From positions 1 to 36,636 of the forward strand of contig JAIELG010000056.1 in NCBI GenBank assembly GCA_019753155.1: a stretch of 36,636 nt of DNA. Direction: 5' to 3'. Shown piece by piece: positions 7,689-15,723 of this stretch; the stretch's first letter is position 1, and every line of letters begins with the position of its first letter. The position numbers and the translations under genes were made by a program. This DNA is from Burkholderiales bacterium (GTDB lineage: Bacteria > Pseudomonadota > Gammaproteobacteria > Burkholderiales > JABEVD01). The notes under the pieces are model-generated. The model made no database searches. It was not told where the DNA came from and worked only from the letters and a program-made list of their open reading frames with translations.

Positions 7689-8755
7689 GCGCGGATTGCG
7701 AAATTCAGGGTGCGGACTTGCCAATCCGGGTGTTGCTGGTGGACGATTCCCCGATCGTGCTGCGCGCCCTGCAGCGCCTGCTGTCGCGCTCTCCGGAAAT
7801 CCAGGTGGCAGGCACTGCCGCCAACGGCAGGGAAGCGCTCGAACTGCTGCCTGTCGTGAACCCGGACGTGATCTGCACCGATCTGTACATGCCGGTGATG
7901 AATGGGCTGGAGTTTACCCGCGCGGTGATGGCGAGTCATCCGCTCCCGATTCTGGTGGTGAGCGTGTCGGTGGAGCCGGGCTCGCCCAACGTATTCCATC
8001 TGCTCGAAGCGGGAGCCGTGGACATTCTGCCCAAGCCGCGCGATATTCTCTGCGCACATCCGGACAAGCTGGCCGACGAGCTGGCCAGCAAGATACGCAT
8101 TCTGGCCGGGGTGCGGGTATTCCGGCGCAAAATCGCGCCCGTCGTAGAGCCGCCTTCCCTGCCGCGCCCCCTCGCTCCCCTGCGCATGGTGGTGATCGGC
8201 GCATCCACAGGCGGACCGCAGGCCCTGAAGGAAATCCTGGAACATCTGCCCGTTTCCTTCCCCCTGCCCGTGGTGTGTGTCCAGCACATAGGTGGAAGCT
8301 TCTTATCGGGGATGGTGGCATGGCTGGCCGAGACCAGCCCGCTATCGGTGCGCAAGGCCATCCACGGCGAGCGACCGGAAGCGGGAACGGCTTATTTCGC
8401 GCCCGAAGATGCCCACCTGGAACTGGACGGAGGCGGGCGCTTCGTCTTCAGTCTGGCGTCGCCCTGCGACGGACACAGGCCGTCGGTCACCGTCTCCATG
8501 CGCGCGGCGGCGCGCTGTTTCGGCTCCGGCACGGTAGGGGTGCTGTTGACGGGCATGGGACAGGACGGCGCGGACGGCATGGTGAGCATCGCGGCGATGG
8601 ACGGCATCACGATCGCCCAGGACGAAGCCAGCAGCATCGTGTACGGCATGCCCAGAGAAGCTGTGGCGCGCGGCGCGGCGCGGTATGTGCTGCCGTTGGA
8701 GCAGATCGCCCCGGCGCTGATAACGGTTGCGCAATGCGGAAAAAATGTGGAATGA
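7685..8755 (+). CDS. cheB: CheB chemoreceptor methylesterase
   Basis: 356 residues, starting in the ATGA overlap with cheA. The N-terminal receiver (about 14-130) carries phospho-Asp66 in I-C-T-D-L-Y-M-P. After a linker comes the methylesterase domain (about 168-350) with the full catalytic triad: Ser174 in G-A-S-T-G-G, His201 in V-Q-H-I-G-G-S-F and Asp294 in G-M-G-Q-D-G-A-D-G. It demethylates or deamidates receptor glutamyl residues when its receiver is phosphorylated by CheA, giving adaptation against CheR. All catalytic residues are intact and the length is normal. It lies in one transcript with the kinase and the methyltransferase. Confidence 0.95.
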   Translation: MSADCEIQGADLPIRVLLVDDSPIVLRALQRLLSRSPEIQVAGTAANGREALELLPVVNPDVICTDLYMPVMNGLEFTRAVMASHPLPILVVSVSVEPGSPNVFHLLEAGAVDILPKPRDILCAHPDKLADELASKIRILAGVRVFRRKIAPVVEPPSLPRPLAPLRMVVIGASTGGPQALKEILEHLPVSFPLPVVCVQHIGGSFLSGMVAWLAETSPLSVRKAIHGERPEAGTAYFAPEDAHLELDGGGRFVFSLASPCDGHRPSVTVSMRAAARCFGSGTVGVLLTGMGQDGADGMVSIAAMDGITIAQDEASSIVYGMPREAVARGAARYVLPLEQIAPALITVAQCGKNVE

Positions 8756-8765
8756 AAGGTGAGGA

Positions 8766-10937
8766 ATGAACCGTGAGCAGAATGAATCGAGTGCGGAACA
8801 GACGCATATCCTGATCGTCGAGGATAGCCCGGTAGGGGCCGAACTGCTGCGCCGCGCCCTGGACAAGGCCGGCTACCGGGTAATCGTGGCGAAGAACGGC
8901 AGGGAAGGATTGCTGGCCGTGCACGAACACCGCCCCAACCTGGTGGTGAGCGACATCCGCATGCCGCTGATGAGCGGCTACGAACTGTGCCGGCAAATCA
9001 AGTATGACGAAGCGCTATGGGATATTCCGGTGATCCTGCTCACGGTGCTATCCGAGCCGGAAGACATCATGGAGGCGATCAATTCCGGCGCAGACAGTTA
9101 CATCATCAAGCCTTTCAACGAAAGCATCCTGCTGGAACGCGTCCGCGCCCTGATGGCCATGCCTATCCGCCGGAAACGCCGCGACGAGCGGCGATGGGAA
9201 GAGGTGGAATACAATGGCATGCGCCACAAAATCATGGGCGGCAGCCAGCAGATATTGAACCTGCTGCTTTCCATTTACCAAAATACCCTGGCCCAGAACC
9301 GCGAACTGGCCGACACCCAGGCTCAACTCAGGCTGCTCATCGAGAGCCTGGACGAACAGGTGCGGGCGCGAACCGAGGCGCTCTCGGAGAGCGAGGAAAA
9401 GTTCCGCTCCATGAGCGGCGCAGTGCTCGACGCGGTATTGATGGTGGATGGCGACGGCAGGCTGGTTTACTGGAACCCGGCCGCCGAACGCATCTTCGGC
9501 TATCGCGCCGAAGAAGTGCTCGGCCGGGATGTCCACCAGATGTTCGCACCGCCGCGCTACCTTGCCGATTTCGAGCGCGGCTTTGCCGCGTTTCGCGAAA
9601 CCGGAACAGGGCCGATTGTCGGCAAGACCCAGGAACTGGAGGCGCTGCACAAGGATGGGAGCGAATTTCCGGTAGAGCTTTCGGTTTCGGCGCTCAAGCT
9701 CCATGAGCGCTGGCATGCCGTCGGCATCCTGCACGACATCACCGAGCGCAAACGGGCGGAGCGGGCGCTCAAGCGCTCCAACCGGGCGCTCATGGCATTG
9801 TCCGCGTGCAATGCCGCCCTGATCCATGCCGACAACGAAACCAGTCTGCTCGGCGACATGTGCAGGGTGATCGTCGAGCAGGGCGGATACCGTTTCGCCT
9901 GGATCGGGTTCGTCGAGCACGACGAGGCGAAGAGCGTGCGGCCCGTGGCGCATGCGGGCTTCGAGGAGGGCTATCTCGAATCGGCGCGAATCACCTGGTC
10001 CGATACCGAGCGCGGACGCGGCCCCACGGGGCGCGCGGTACGCAGCGGCATCCCGCAGGCGGCGCGCGACATCGGCACCGATCCGCTTTTCGCGCCGTGG
10101 CGCATGGAGGCGCTCAAGCGCGGATACGCCTCCAGTCTGGTTCTGCCGCTCAAGGCAGAAAACGGCACGGTATTCGGGGCGCTCAGCATCTATTCCGCCG
10201 AAGCGGACGCATTCGACGAGGACGAATTGAGGCTGCTCGAAGAGCTTGCCGACGACCTCGCCTTCGGCATTCTGACGCTGCGCACCCGCTTCGAGCGCAA
10301 TCAGGCAGTGAAAGGGGAGCGCGATCAGGCCGTCAGGCTGCGCCATGCTCTGGAAGAAACCATTGCCGCCATCGCCCTCACTCTGGAAAAGCGCGATCCC
10401 TATACCGCAGGACATCAACAAAGGGTGGCCGCGATCGCGGCGGCCATTGCCAGGGAAATGGGATTGCCGCCGCATCAGGTGGAAGGCATTCATTTCGGCG
10501 CGCTGATCCACGATATCGGCAAGGTCTACGTGCCCTCCGAAATTCTCAACCGGCCCGGCAAGCTGACCGATCTGGAATTCGCCCTCATCAAGTCCCATCC
10601 CGAGGTCGGATTCGATATTGTCAAGGACATTCCCTTTCCCTGGCCGGTGGCGCAGATGGTGCGCCAGCACCACGAACGGCTGGATGGTTCGGGCTACCCG
10701 CAGGGACTCGAAAACGGGGCGATCATGCTGGAAGCGCGCATCCTGGCTGTCGCGGATACCGTGGAGGCCATGGCTGCACACCGTCCCTACCGCGCCGCGC
10801 TGGGACTGGATGCCGCCATGAATGAACTGGAACGGGAGCGCGGCAAGACCTTCGATCCTGAAGTGGTGGATGTCTGCCTGCGCATGGTCAGGGAAAAAGG
10901 TTTCGCTCTCCCCGGGGAATATGAACGGCTTGTTTGA
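8766..10937 (+). CDS. Response regulator REC-PAS-GAF-HD-GYP cyclic-di-GMP phosphodiesterase
   Basis: 723 residues. The receiver (about 12-130) has Asp63 in V-S-D-I-R-M-P and a conserved T and K-P. A helical linker follows (about 165-205), then a PAS domain (about 210-330, ending in the PAC-like D-I-T-E-R-K-R-A-E-R), a GAF domain (about 345-505, with G-P-T-G-R-A-V-R-S-G) and a C-terminal HD-GYP domain (about 535-720). The HD pair is His582-Asp583 in L-I-H-D-I-G-K, and the GYP motif is G643-Y644-P645 in H-H-E-R-L-D-G-S-G-Y-P. All signature residues are present, so hydrolysis of cyclic-di-GMP is expected. Lying between cheB and cheR, it is the likely output of this pathway, activated through its receiver by CheA. 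The PAS and GAF ligands are unknown. Confidence 0.92.
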   Translation: MNREQNESSAEQTHILIVEDSPVGAELLRRALDKAGYRVIVAKNGREGLLAVHEHRPNLVVSDIRMPLMSGYELCRQIKYDEALWDIPVILLTVLSEPEDIMEAINSGADSYIIKPFNESILLERVRALMAMPIRRKRRDERRWEEVEYNGMRHKIMGGSQQILNLLLSIYQNTLAQNRELADTQAQLRLLIESLDEQVRARTEALSESEEKFRSMSGAVLDAVLMVDGDGRLVYWNPAAERIFGYRAEEVLGRDVHQMFAPPRYLADFERGFAAFRETGTGPIVGKTQELEALHKDGSEFPVELSVSALKLHERWHAVGILHDITERKRAERALKRSNRALMALSACNAALIHADNETSLLGDMCRVIVEQGGYRFAWIGFVEHDEAKSVRPVAHAGFEEGYLESARITWSDTERGRGPTGRAVRSGIPQAARDIGTDPLFAPWRMEALKRGYASSLVLPLKAENGTVFGALSIYSAEADAFDEDELRLLEELADDLAFGILTLRTRFERNQAVKGERDQAVRLRHALEETIAAIALTLEKRDPYTAGHQQRVAAIAAAIAREMGLPPHQVEGIHFGALIHDIGKVYVPSEILNRPGKLTDLEFALIKSHPEVGFDIVKDIPFPWPVAQMVRQHHERLDGSGYPQGLENGAIMLEARILAVADTVEAMAAHRPYRAALGLDAAMNELERERGKTFDPEVVDVCLRMVREKGFALPGEYERLV

Positions 10938-12228
10938 TGAGATGGCGCAACTGGTTGCGCGGAAGATCGGCCTGCATATTCCCGATGAAGCGCAGGAGCG
11001 CTTCATGCGGGATTTGCGCGAACATGCCGCGCGCCGCGGTCATGCCGACCTGGAAGACTATCTGGAATTTCTCGCGGGAACCCAGGCAGCCGGGGAGTGG
11101 GAGGAGTTCGCCCGCGCCTTTACCAGCAGGGAAACATTCTTCTTTCGCGACCACGGGCAGTTCGATCTGCTGCGCCTGCGCCTGTTGCCCGAACTGATGG
11201 CCCGCAACGACAGAACCCTGCGCCTGTGGAGCGCAGGCTGCGCAAGCGGCGAGGAGGCGTATTCGCTCGCCATGCTGGTGGACATGCTCCTGCCTGAACG
11301 CAGCGGCTGGAACATCCTCATTCTCGGCACCGACATCGATTCCGAAGCGATTGCGAGAGCGCGGCATGGACACTACGGAAAATGGTCGTTCCGCATGGTT
11401 CCCCCTGAACTGCGGCAGCGTTACTTCAATGCGGAGTCCGGGAATCGGAGCGAGGCGCAATCGGCAGCCGGCAATCAGCATGTGCTGGACGAGCGCATCC
11501 GCAGCATGGTGACGTTCCGCGTTTCCAATCTTGTCAGCGAAGCATTTCCGGCACCTTGGACGGAACTGCACGACATGGATTTGATTCTCTGCCGCAACGT
11601 GTTCATCTATTTCGACCGGCAGGCCGTGTCCGAAGTTGCCTCGAAATTTGCGGCGACGCTGCGCGAAGGCGGCTATCTTCTGACCGCGCATACCGAACTC
11701 ATCGGTTATCCAGTACGGGAACTCGAACCCAGGCTGTTTGCAGAGGGCGTGGCATATCGGAAGCATGCCGCTCCCTGCCCGGCGCCTATCGCACCCCTCT
11801 TCGTGCCGATGCAGCCTGCGCCACTCGCGGCTCCGGCGCAGCCGCACGGCCAATCGCCGTTCGAGAAAGCCGTGGCGCATGCGGACAGGGGCGAATTCGA
11901 CCTGGCGGAGCAGGCATGCCGCGAAGCATTGGCTGCCGACCCTTTGGCGGCTGCACCTTATTTTCTGCTGGCGCAGCTTGCCGAGGTCAGGGAGGATTTC
12001 GGTCGGGCGAAAGAATGCCTGAACAAGGCCATCTATCTCGACCCTTGCTTCGTGGCGGCTTACCTGGAACTGGCGGTGCTATACGAACGCGCGGAGGATG
12101 TGCGGCGTGCCGGAACCTTGAGGCGCGCAGCCCTGGACATCGTGCGCTCCATGCCCTGCGATGCGGTGATCGCGCAGTACGGCGTGACGGCTGGGGAATT
12201 GAAGCCATGGCTGGAACAATGGGCATGA
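10921..12228 (+). CDS. cheR: CheR chemoreceptor methyltransferase with C-terminal TPR
   Basis: 435 residues from ATG 10921, which overlaps the previous gene by 17 bp; GGGG just upstream is a modest ribosome site, and ATG 10942 is an alternative. The N-terminal helical domain is followed by the SAM-binding domain with W103-S-A-G-C-A-S-G-E-E, then G-T-D-I-D, and the late C-R-N-V-F-I-Y-F of CheR enzymes. A short insert (G-N-R-S-E-A-Q-S-A-A-G-N-Q) lies before the V-x-F strand. The C-terminal 150 residues are an Ala/Pro linker and about three TPR-like helical pairs (for example A-E-Q-A-C-R-E-A-L-A-A-D-P), which mediate protein contacts in other CheR-TPR proteins. It methylates receptor glutamates. 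Last gene of the operon. Confidence 0.92.
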   Translation: MNGLFDEMAQLVARKIGLHIPDEAQERFMRDLREHAARRGHADLEDYLEFLAGTQAAGEWEEFARAFTSRETFFFRDHGQFDLLRLRLLPELMARNDRTLRLWSAGCASGEEAYSLAMLVDMLLPERSGWNILILGTDIDSEAIARARHGHYGKWSFRMVPPELRQRYFNAESGNRSEAQSAAGNQHVLDERIRSMVTFRVSNLVSEAFPAPWTELHDMDLILCRNVFIYFDRQAVSEVASKFAATLREGGYLLTAHTELIGYPVRELEPRLFAEGVAYRKHAAPCPAPIAPLFVPMQPAPLAAPAQPHGQSPFEKAVAHADRGEFDLAEQACREALAADPLAAAPYFLLAQLAEVREDFGRAKECLNKAIYLDPCFVAAYLELAVLYERAEDVRRAGTLRRAALDIVRSMPCDAVIAQYGVTAGELKPWLEQWA

Positions 12229-12236
12229 GTCGGGAT

Positions 12237-13013
12237 TCATTTCACCAGCCTTCCGAACATCGCCCTTCTGGAGAGAAAAAGAAGGAGAACAAGCCAGAAC
12301 AGGATGATGGGTATCGTCCTGATCTGGAAGGGAAAGCCCAGGGTCAGCGTCCGGGCGAGGGAGGCCACCGAAGTCAGGGGGAAAACCCAGGCGAGCACCT
12401 GCAGGGGGGCGGGCAGGCGCTCTATGGGATAGAACACCCCGCAGAACAGGAACATCGGGAAAACGAGGAGATACTGGGGATAGGAAAGCTGCTCGATGTT
12501 GCGGGCGAATCCCGCTGCGGCGAGTCCCATTCCCGAAAAGAGCAGGGAACCCAGGAAGGCGAGCGGAATGAGGGTGAAGAGGCAATGGAGCGGAAAGTCG
12601 CCCGAGGCGACCCCGATCAGCGCCACGACTTCGGCGGCAAGCGCGGCCTTGCTTGCATCCCAGAGGAGTTCCCCCCACAGCACTTCGGAAAGGGTGATGG
12701 GCGTCACGGATATCGCATGGAATATCTTCTGGTAGTACATGCGGATGAACCCGCCGTAAGCCCCTTCGTAGAATCCCTGGAAAAGCATGGTTTGGGCGAT
12801 GATCCCGGAAAAGACGAAACTTCTGTAGGAAAGGTGCATCCCGCCCGCGGAAAAGCTGCCTATCAGGCTCCCCACCCCCAGGCCGAAGGAGAGCATGTAG
12901 AGTATGGGTTCGATGAAAGTCGTGACGAGATAATAGCCGATACTCTTGTAGAAAACCGAGAAATACCTCAGCCAGACGCATCTTATCCCCCACAGGGCAT
13001 CCGGCATTCTCAT
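12237..13013 (-). CDS. ABC-2 type transporter permease, NodJ-like
   Basis: 258 residues from the ATG at 13013, which overlaps the stop of the ATPase gene (ATGA); upstream in-frame codons lie inside the ATPase gene. Six hydrophobic segments of the ABC-2 membrane fold are visible, with typical features: Y-F-S-V-F-Y-K-S-I-G near the N-terminus, E-P-I-L-Y-M-L-S-F-G-L-G-V-G, and F-P-M-F-L-F-C-G-V-F-Y-P-I-E-R-L-P. That last motif is characteristic of NodJ/drug-export permeases. With the ATPase it forms a two-gene exporter. NodIJ homologues occur widely in betaproteobacteria without any nodulation genes, and none is present here, so the substrate is unknown (a lipid-linked or polysaccharide-related molecule is possible). 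It ends 8 bp from the convergent cheR. Confidence 0.88.
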   Translation of the reverse strand: MRMPDALWGIRCVWLRYFSVFYKSIGYYLVTTFIEPILYMLSFGLGVGSLIGSFSAGGMHLSYRSFVFSGIIAQTMLFQGFYEGAYGGFIRMYYQKIFHAISVTPITLSEVLWGELLWDASKAALAAEVVALIGVASGDFPLHCLFTLIPLAFLGSLLFSGMGLAAAGFARNIEQLSYPQYLLVFPMFLFCGVFYPIERLPAPLQVLAWVFPLTSVASLARTLTLGFPFQIRTIPIILFWLVLLLFLSRRAMFGRLVK

Positions 13014-13807
13014 GCGACGCCCAGCCTGCTGCCCGTCAGCTTGAGGTAGACATCTTCGAGATTGGCCCTTCTTTTCCAGTACACTCCGGGACGAACTTCC
13101 TCCTCGACCGTCTCGCGGGATATGTGCCTGGAGATCAGATTCGCCGGGGAATCGGCGTCGATTATCCTGCCCTTGTGCAGAATTGCGACCCTGTCGCACA
13201 GCCTTTCGGCCTCGTCCATGTAATGGGTGCAGAGCAGGATCGCAGCGCCTCTTTCCCGCTCCCGTCCCAGCACTTCCCAGAGCATCCTGCGTGCATCCGG
13301 ATCGAGTCCTACAGTGGGTTCGTCGAGCACCAGCACGGCAGGGAAGGCAATCAGGGCGCGCGCGACCTGCAGCCGCCGCTTGAGTCCGCCCGAAAGATTT
13401 TCCACCGGCGCTTTTGCCTTGTCCGCAAGGCCGAATTCATCGAGCAGGCGCCTTGCGCGTTCCGCCGATGCCGTGCGGCCCATCCTGAAATAACTTGCGT
13501 GCCTCGCAAGCTGGTCGAATACGGTGAAATCGCTGTCCAGGGTTTCCTCCTGGCTGCATACCCCCAGGGATTGCCGCGCGAGCTTGGGTTCGAGGCTGAC
13601 ATCGTGACCATTCAGGAAGATGTGTCCGTTGGTCGCGGGATAAAAACCCGAGATGCACTGGATGGTCGTCGATTTTCCCGCGCCGTTCGGGCCGAGCAGA
13701 CCGAAACACTCGCCCCCGGCGACCTCGAAGGAAATATCGGAAACCGCCTCGAAATCGGCGTAGCGCTTGGTCAGGTGGGAGACGCTCAACGGGAATGAAG
13801 ATAGCAT
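13010..13807 (-). CDS. ABC transporter ATP-binding protein, NodI-like
   Basis: 265 residues. All nucleotide-binding motifs are intact: Walker A G39-P-N-G-A-G-K-S-T47, Q-loop region S-Q-E-E-T-L-D, signature L-S-G-G-L-K-R-R, Walker B V-L-V-L-D-E-P-T, D-loop G-L-D-P-D-A-R and H-loop C-T-H-Y-M-D-E-A-E-R-L-C-D-R. The H-loop region with Y-M-D-E-A-E-R-L-C-D-R is characteristic of NodI-type ATPases. It powers the coupled permease (4-bp overlap). No ribosome site or promoter stands out in the short flank before the MITE-like element at 13832-14106, 25 bp upstream of the start codon. Confidence 0.9.
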   Translation of the reverse strand: MLSSFPLSVSHLTKRYADFEAVSDISFEVAGGECFGLLGPNGAGKSTTIQCISGFYPATNGHIFLNGHDVSLEPKLARQSLGVCSQEETLDSDFTVFDQLARHASYFRMGRTASAERARRLLDEFGLADKAKAPVENLSGGLKRRLQVARALIAFPAVLVLDEPTVGLDPDARRMLWEVLGRERERGAAILLCTHYMDEAERLCDRVAILHKGRIIDADSPANLISRHISRETVEEEVRPGVYWKRRANLEDVYLKLTGSRLGVA

Positions 13808-13831
13808 TGCTGCCTTTGCCGAAAGTGATAG

Positions 13832-14106
13832 GGAACCGCTGATTTAATCCTCCGTAGGCGCGACGGCCGGCTTTGCGGGATGAGGCTCGCGAAGCGAGAC
13901 GCAGCGAATGGTTATTCCATTCGCAAATCGAGCGACAAAGAGCATCGCCCGCAAAGCCCCGTCCCTGTAGGGTTGCGTAAAAATCGAGCGCTCGCTTTGT
14001 CGCGCTCCTTGGTGTCGTAGACCTGGCTACGACCTGCGTCGCGCTTCGCGCGATCATCTCGATTTTCCCAGCAACGTGCTCCACGCAGGATTAAATCAGC
14101 GGTTCC
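13832..14106. mobile_element. MITE-like element, 275 bp, with 20-bp terminal inverted repeats
   Basis: The ends are perfect inverted repeats: GGAACCGCTGATTTAATCCT at 13832-13851 and its exact complement at 14087-14106. ATAG is repeated directly on both sides (13828-13831 and 14107-14110), as a 4-bp target duplication would be. No transposase gene lies inside. The interior is highly palindromic: GCGAATGG-TTATT-CCATTCGC, GGCTTTGCGGG paired with CCCGCAAAGCC, GTCGTAG paired with CTACGAC, and AAAATCGAG paired with CTCGATTTT. It fills most of the 378-bp gap between the exporter and the DUF1134 gene. Ends like these would be mobilised in trans by a transposase encoded elsewhere; which family cannot be decided here, although a 4-bp duplication is compatible with IS5-type enzymes. 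Confidence 0.82.
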
Positions 14107-14185
14107 ATAGTACAATATTACGGTATTTCGCATTCGATCCGATATTTCATGCGATGATACAATCGAACCTTTTCCGGGAGGGGGC

Positions 14186-14746
14186 ATGAAGTCCTGCAGA
14201 AACTGGGTTTTCTTCGGCATCCTGGTCCTGTCATCGATTTTGCCGGCGCATGCCGGGGACGAAGACACTTACGACCAGGATTCCATCGTCAAGGACGCGA
14301 CCGACTTTTTCGGGAGCACCGCCGAGGGACTTGCCAAACTCGTGGAGAAAGCCTTCAGGGAACACGGACGGCCCAACGGCTACATCAAGGGTGAAGAAGC
14401 GAGCGGAGCGATAGGCGTCGGGCTGCGTTACGGCGACGGGGAGCTGACGCTCAAGAGCGGTGGCGGCAGGAAGGTCTACTGGACCGGGCCGTCCATAGGC
14501 TTCGACCTCGGCGGCAACGCATCCAAGGTATTCATTCTCGTCTACCATCTGCCTTCGGCCGACAGGATTTTCCAGCGTTTTCCAGGGGTCGACGGCAGTC
14601 TGTATTACGTGGGCGGGGCGGGAATCAATTACCAGCGGCGGGGCGACATCGTGCTCGCACCGATCAGGTTGGGCGTCGGGCTGCGCACCGGCGCCAGCGT
14701 GGGTTACATGCACTACACCCGGAAAAAAACCTGGGTTCCGTTCTAA
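14186..14746 (+). CDS. EipA-like periplasmic protein (DUF1134)
   Basis: 186 residues with GGGAGGGGG just before the ATG. An N-terminal signal peptide (about residues 1-23, ending A-H-A before G-D-E-D) should export it. The mature part matches DUF1134 throughout: D-A-T-D-F-F-G, G-Y-I-K-G-E-E-A-S-G-A, G-R-K-V-Y-W-T-G-P-S-I-G-F-D, then V-G-G-A-G-I-N-Y-Q and the C-terminal G-A-S-V-G-Y-M-H-Y-T. The Brucella member EipA is a small beta-barrel-like periplasmic protein needed for envelope integrity. A similar role here is inferred from family membership. It is a single gene starting 80 bp after the MITE-like element, whose insertion may have changed its promoter. Confidence 0.88.
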   Translation: MKSCRNWVFFGILVLSSILPAHAGDEDTYDQDSIVKDATDFFGSTAEGLAKLVEKAFREHGRPNGYIKGEEASGAIGVGLRYGDGELTLKSGGGRKVYWTGPSIGFDLGGNASKVFILVYHLPSADRIFQRFPGVDGSLYYVGGAGINYQRRGDIVLAPIRLGVGLRTGASVGYMHYTRKKTWVPF

Positions 14747-14793
14747 TCCTGTTACATTCCGTTGCAATCCGCTCAAACTGGAAGAACATTAAA

Positions 14794-14822
14794 CCTGTAT
14801 AACTTATGGAAAATACAGGAGA
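14794..14822 (+). promoter_or_regulatory. Leader hairpin overlapping the SDR ribosome site
   Basis: CCTGTAT at 14794-14800 pairs perfectly with ATACAGG at 14813-14819 across a 12-nt loop. The 3' arm covers part of the ribosome-binding site AGGAGA (14817-14822) of the SDR gene. This could lower translation or be chance. Confidence 0.35.
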
Positions 14823-14828
14823 ATCATT

Positions 14829-15695
14829 ATGCCTATCCGGATGGACAACAGCCGCATTCTGCTGACCGGGGCGGGAAGCGGGATCGGGCGTAGTCTTGCG
14901 CTACAGCTCGCGAAAAAAGGCGCGATTCTGGCCCTTGTCGGCAGGAACGAAGCGAAGCTCGCAGACCTTGCGATGAATATCCGCGCGGCGGGCGGCAAGG
15001 CTTTTCCCCTGGTTTTCGATGTCTCCCGTTCGTCCGGCCAGAACAGGCTCTTTCTGGATGTCATGCAGTCGCTGGGGGGGCTCGACATCCTCATCAACAA
15101 TGCGGGGATTTCCGGATTCGGCGAATTTTCGCGTCAGCGCCCGGAGGAAATCGAGCGTCTGGTCGAAACCAATATCACCGGGCCGCTCCTCCTGACCCGC
15201 GCGGTATTGCCGCATTTCATCCAGCGGGGAAGCGGCACTATAGTCAATATCGGGTCGACCGTTGGCGCCGTCGGTTTCGGCCATTTTTCGGCATATTCGG
15301 CGACGAAATTCGCGTTGAGGGGATTTTCGGAGGCGCTGCGGAGGGAGCTGGACCACCCCGGAATCAATGTGACTTATGTCGCGCCGAGAGCAACGAGGAC
15401 TTCGCTCAACCCGGAGGCTGTGGTACAGTTGAACGAACGGATGGGCGTGACGATGGACGAAGCGGATGTCGTGGCTCGGGCGATCGTGAGGGCGATCGAA
15501 CAGGGGAAGCGGGAAAGCTATATCGGCTGGTCGGAAAAACTCCTGGTGAAGCTCAACGGCATGTTTCCGCGCCTGGTGGATGCCGCCCTCAAAAAGAACA
15601 ATCAGGTTGCAAGGGATCTTGCGAGCATCCCCGCCAAGGCGTGGAAATCCGGCAATGTACGGTATTACACGGACTTCCTGAAAAATGCGAAATGA
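14829..15695 (+). CDS. Short-chain dehydrogenase/reductase (SDR)
   Basis: 288 residues, preceded by AGGAGA with good spacing. Classical SDR signatures are complete: cofactor motif T13-G-A-G-S-G-I-G20, structural N-N-A-G (in L-I-N-N-A-G-I-S-G-F), catalytic Ser143 in N-I-G-S-T-V-G, and Tyr156-x-x-x-Lys160 in A-Y-S-A-T-K. R in V-G-R-N-E at the end of strand 2 suggests NADP(H). The C-terminal extension after about residue 230 (W-S-E-K-L-L-V-K-L-N-G-M-F-P) is common in SDRs acting on lipid-like or bulky substrates. Substrate not predictable. It ends 28 bp before the OmpR gene and may be co-transcribed with it. Confidence 0.88.
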   Translation: MPIRMDNSRILLTGAGSGIGRSLALQLAKKGAILALVGRNEAKLADLAMNIRAAGGKAFPLVFDVSRSSGQNRLFLDVMQSLGGLDILINNAGISGFGEFSRQRPEEIERLVETNITGPLLLTRAVLPHFIQRGSGTIVNIGSTVGAVGFGHFSAYSATKFALRGFSEALRRELDHPGINVTYVAPRATRTSLNPEAVVQLNERMGVTMDEADVVARAIVRAIEQGKRESYIGWSEKLLVKLNGMFPRLVDAALKKNNQVARDLASIPAKAWKSGNVRYYTDFLKNAK

Positions 15696-15723
15696 AGTCC
15701 TTTCCGATATATGCAAGGAGATC

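Noticed and set aside
9048-11006. A 652-codon open frame on the minus strand
   Set aside because: It is the antisense shadow of the REC-PAS-GAF-HD-GYP gene, whose domains and motifs are unmistakable.
12237-13807. NodI/NodJ homology suggesting nodulation or symbiosis
   Set aside because: No nodulation genes are present, and NodIJ-like exporters are common in non-symbiotic betaproteobacteria.
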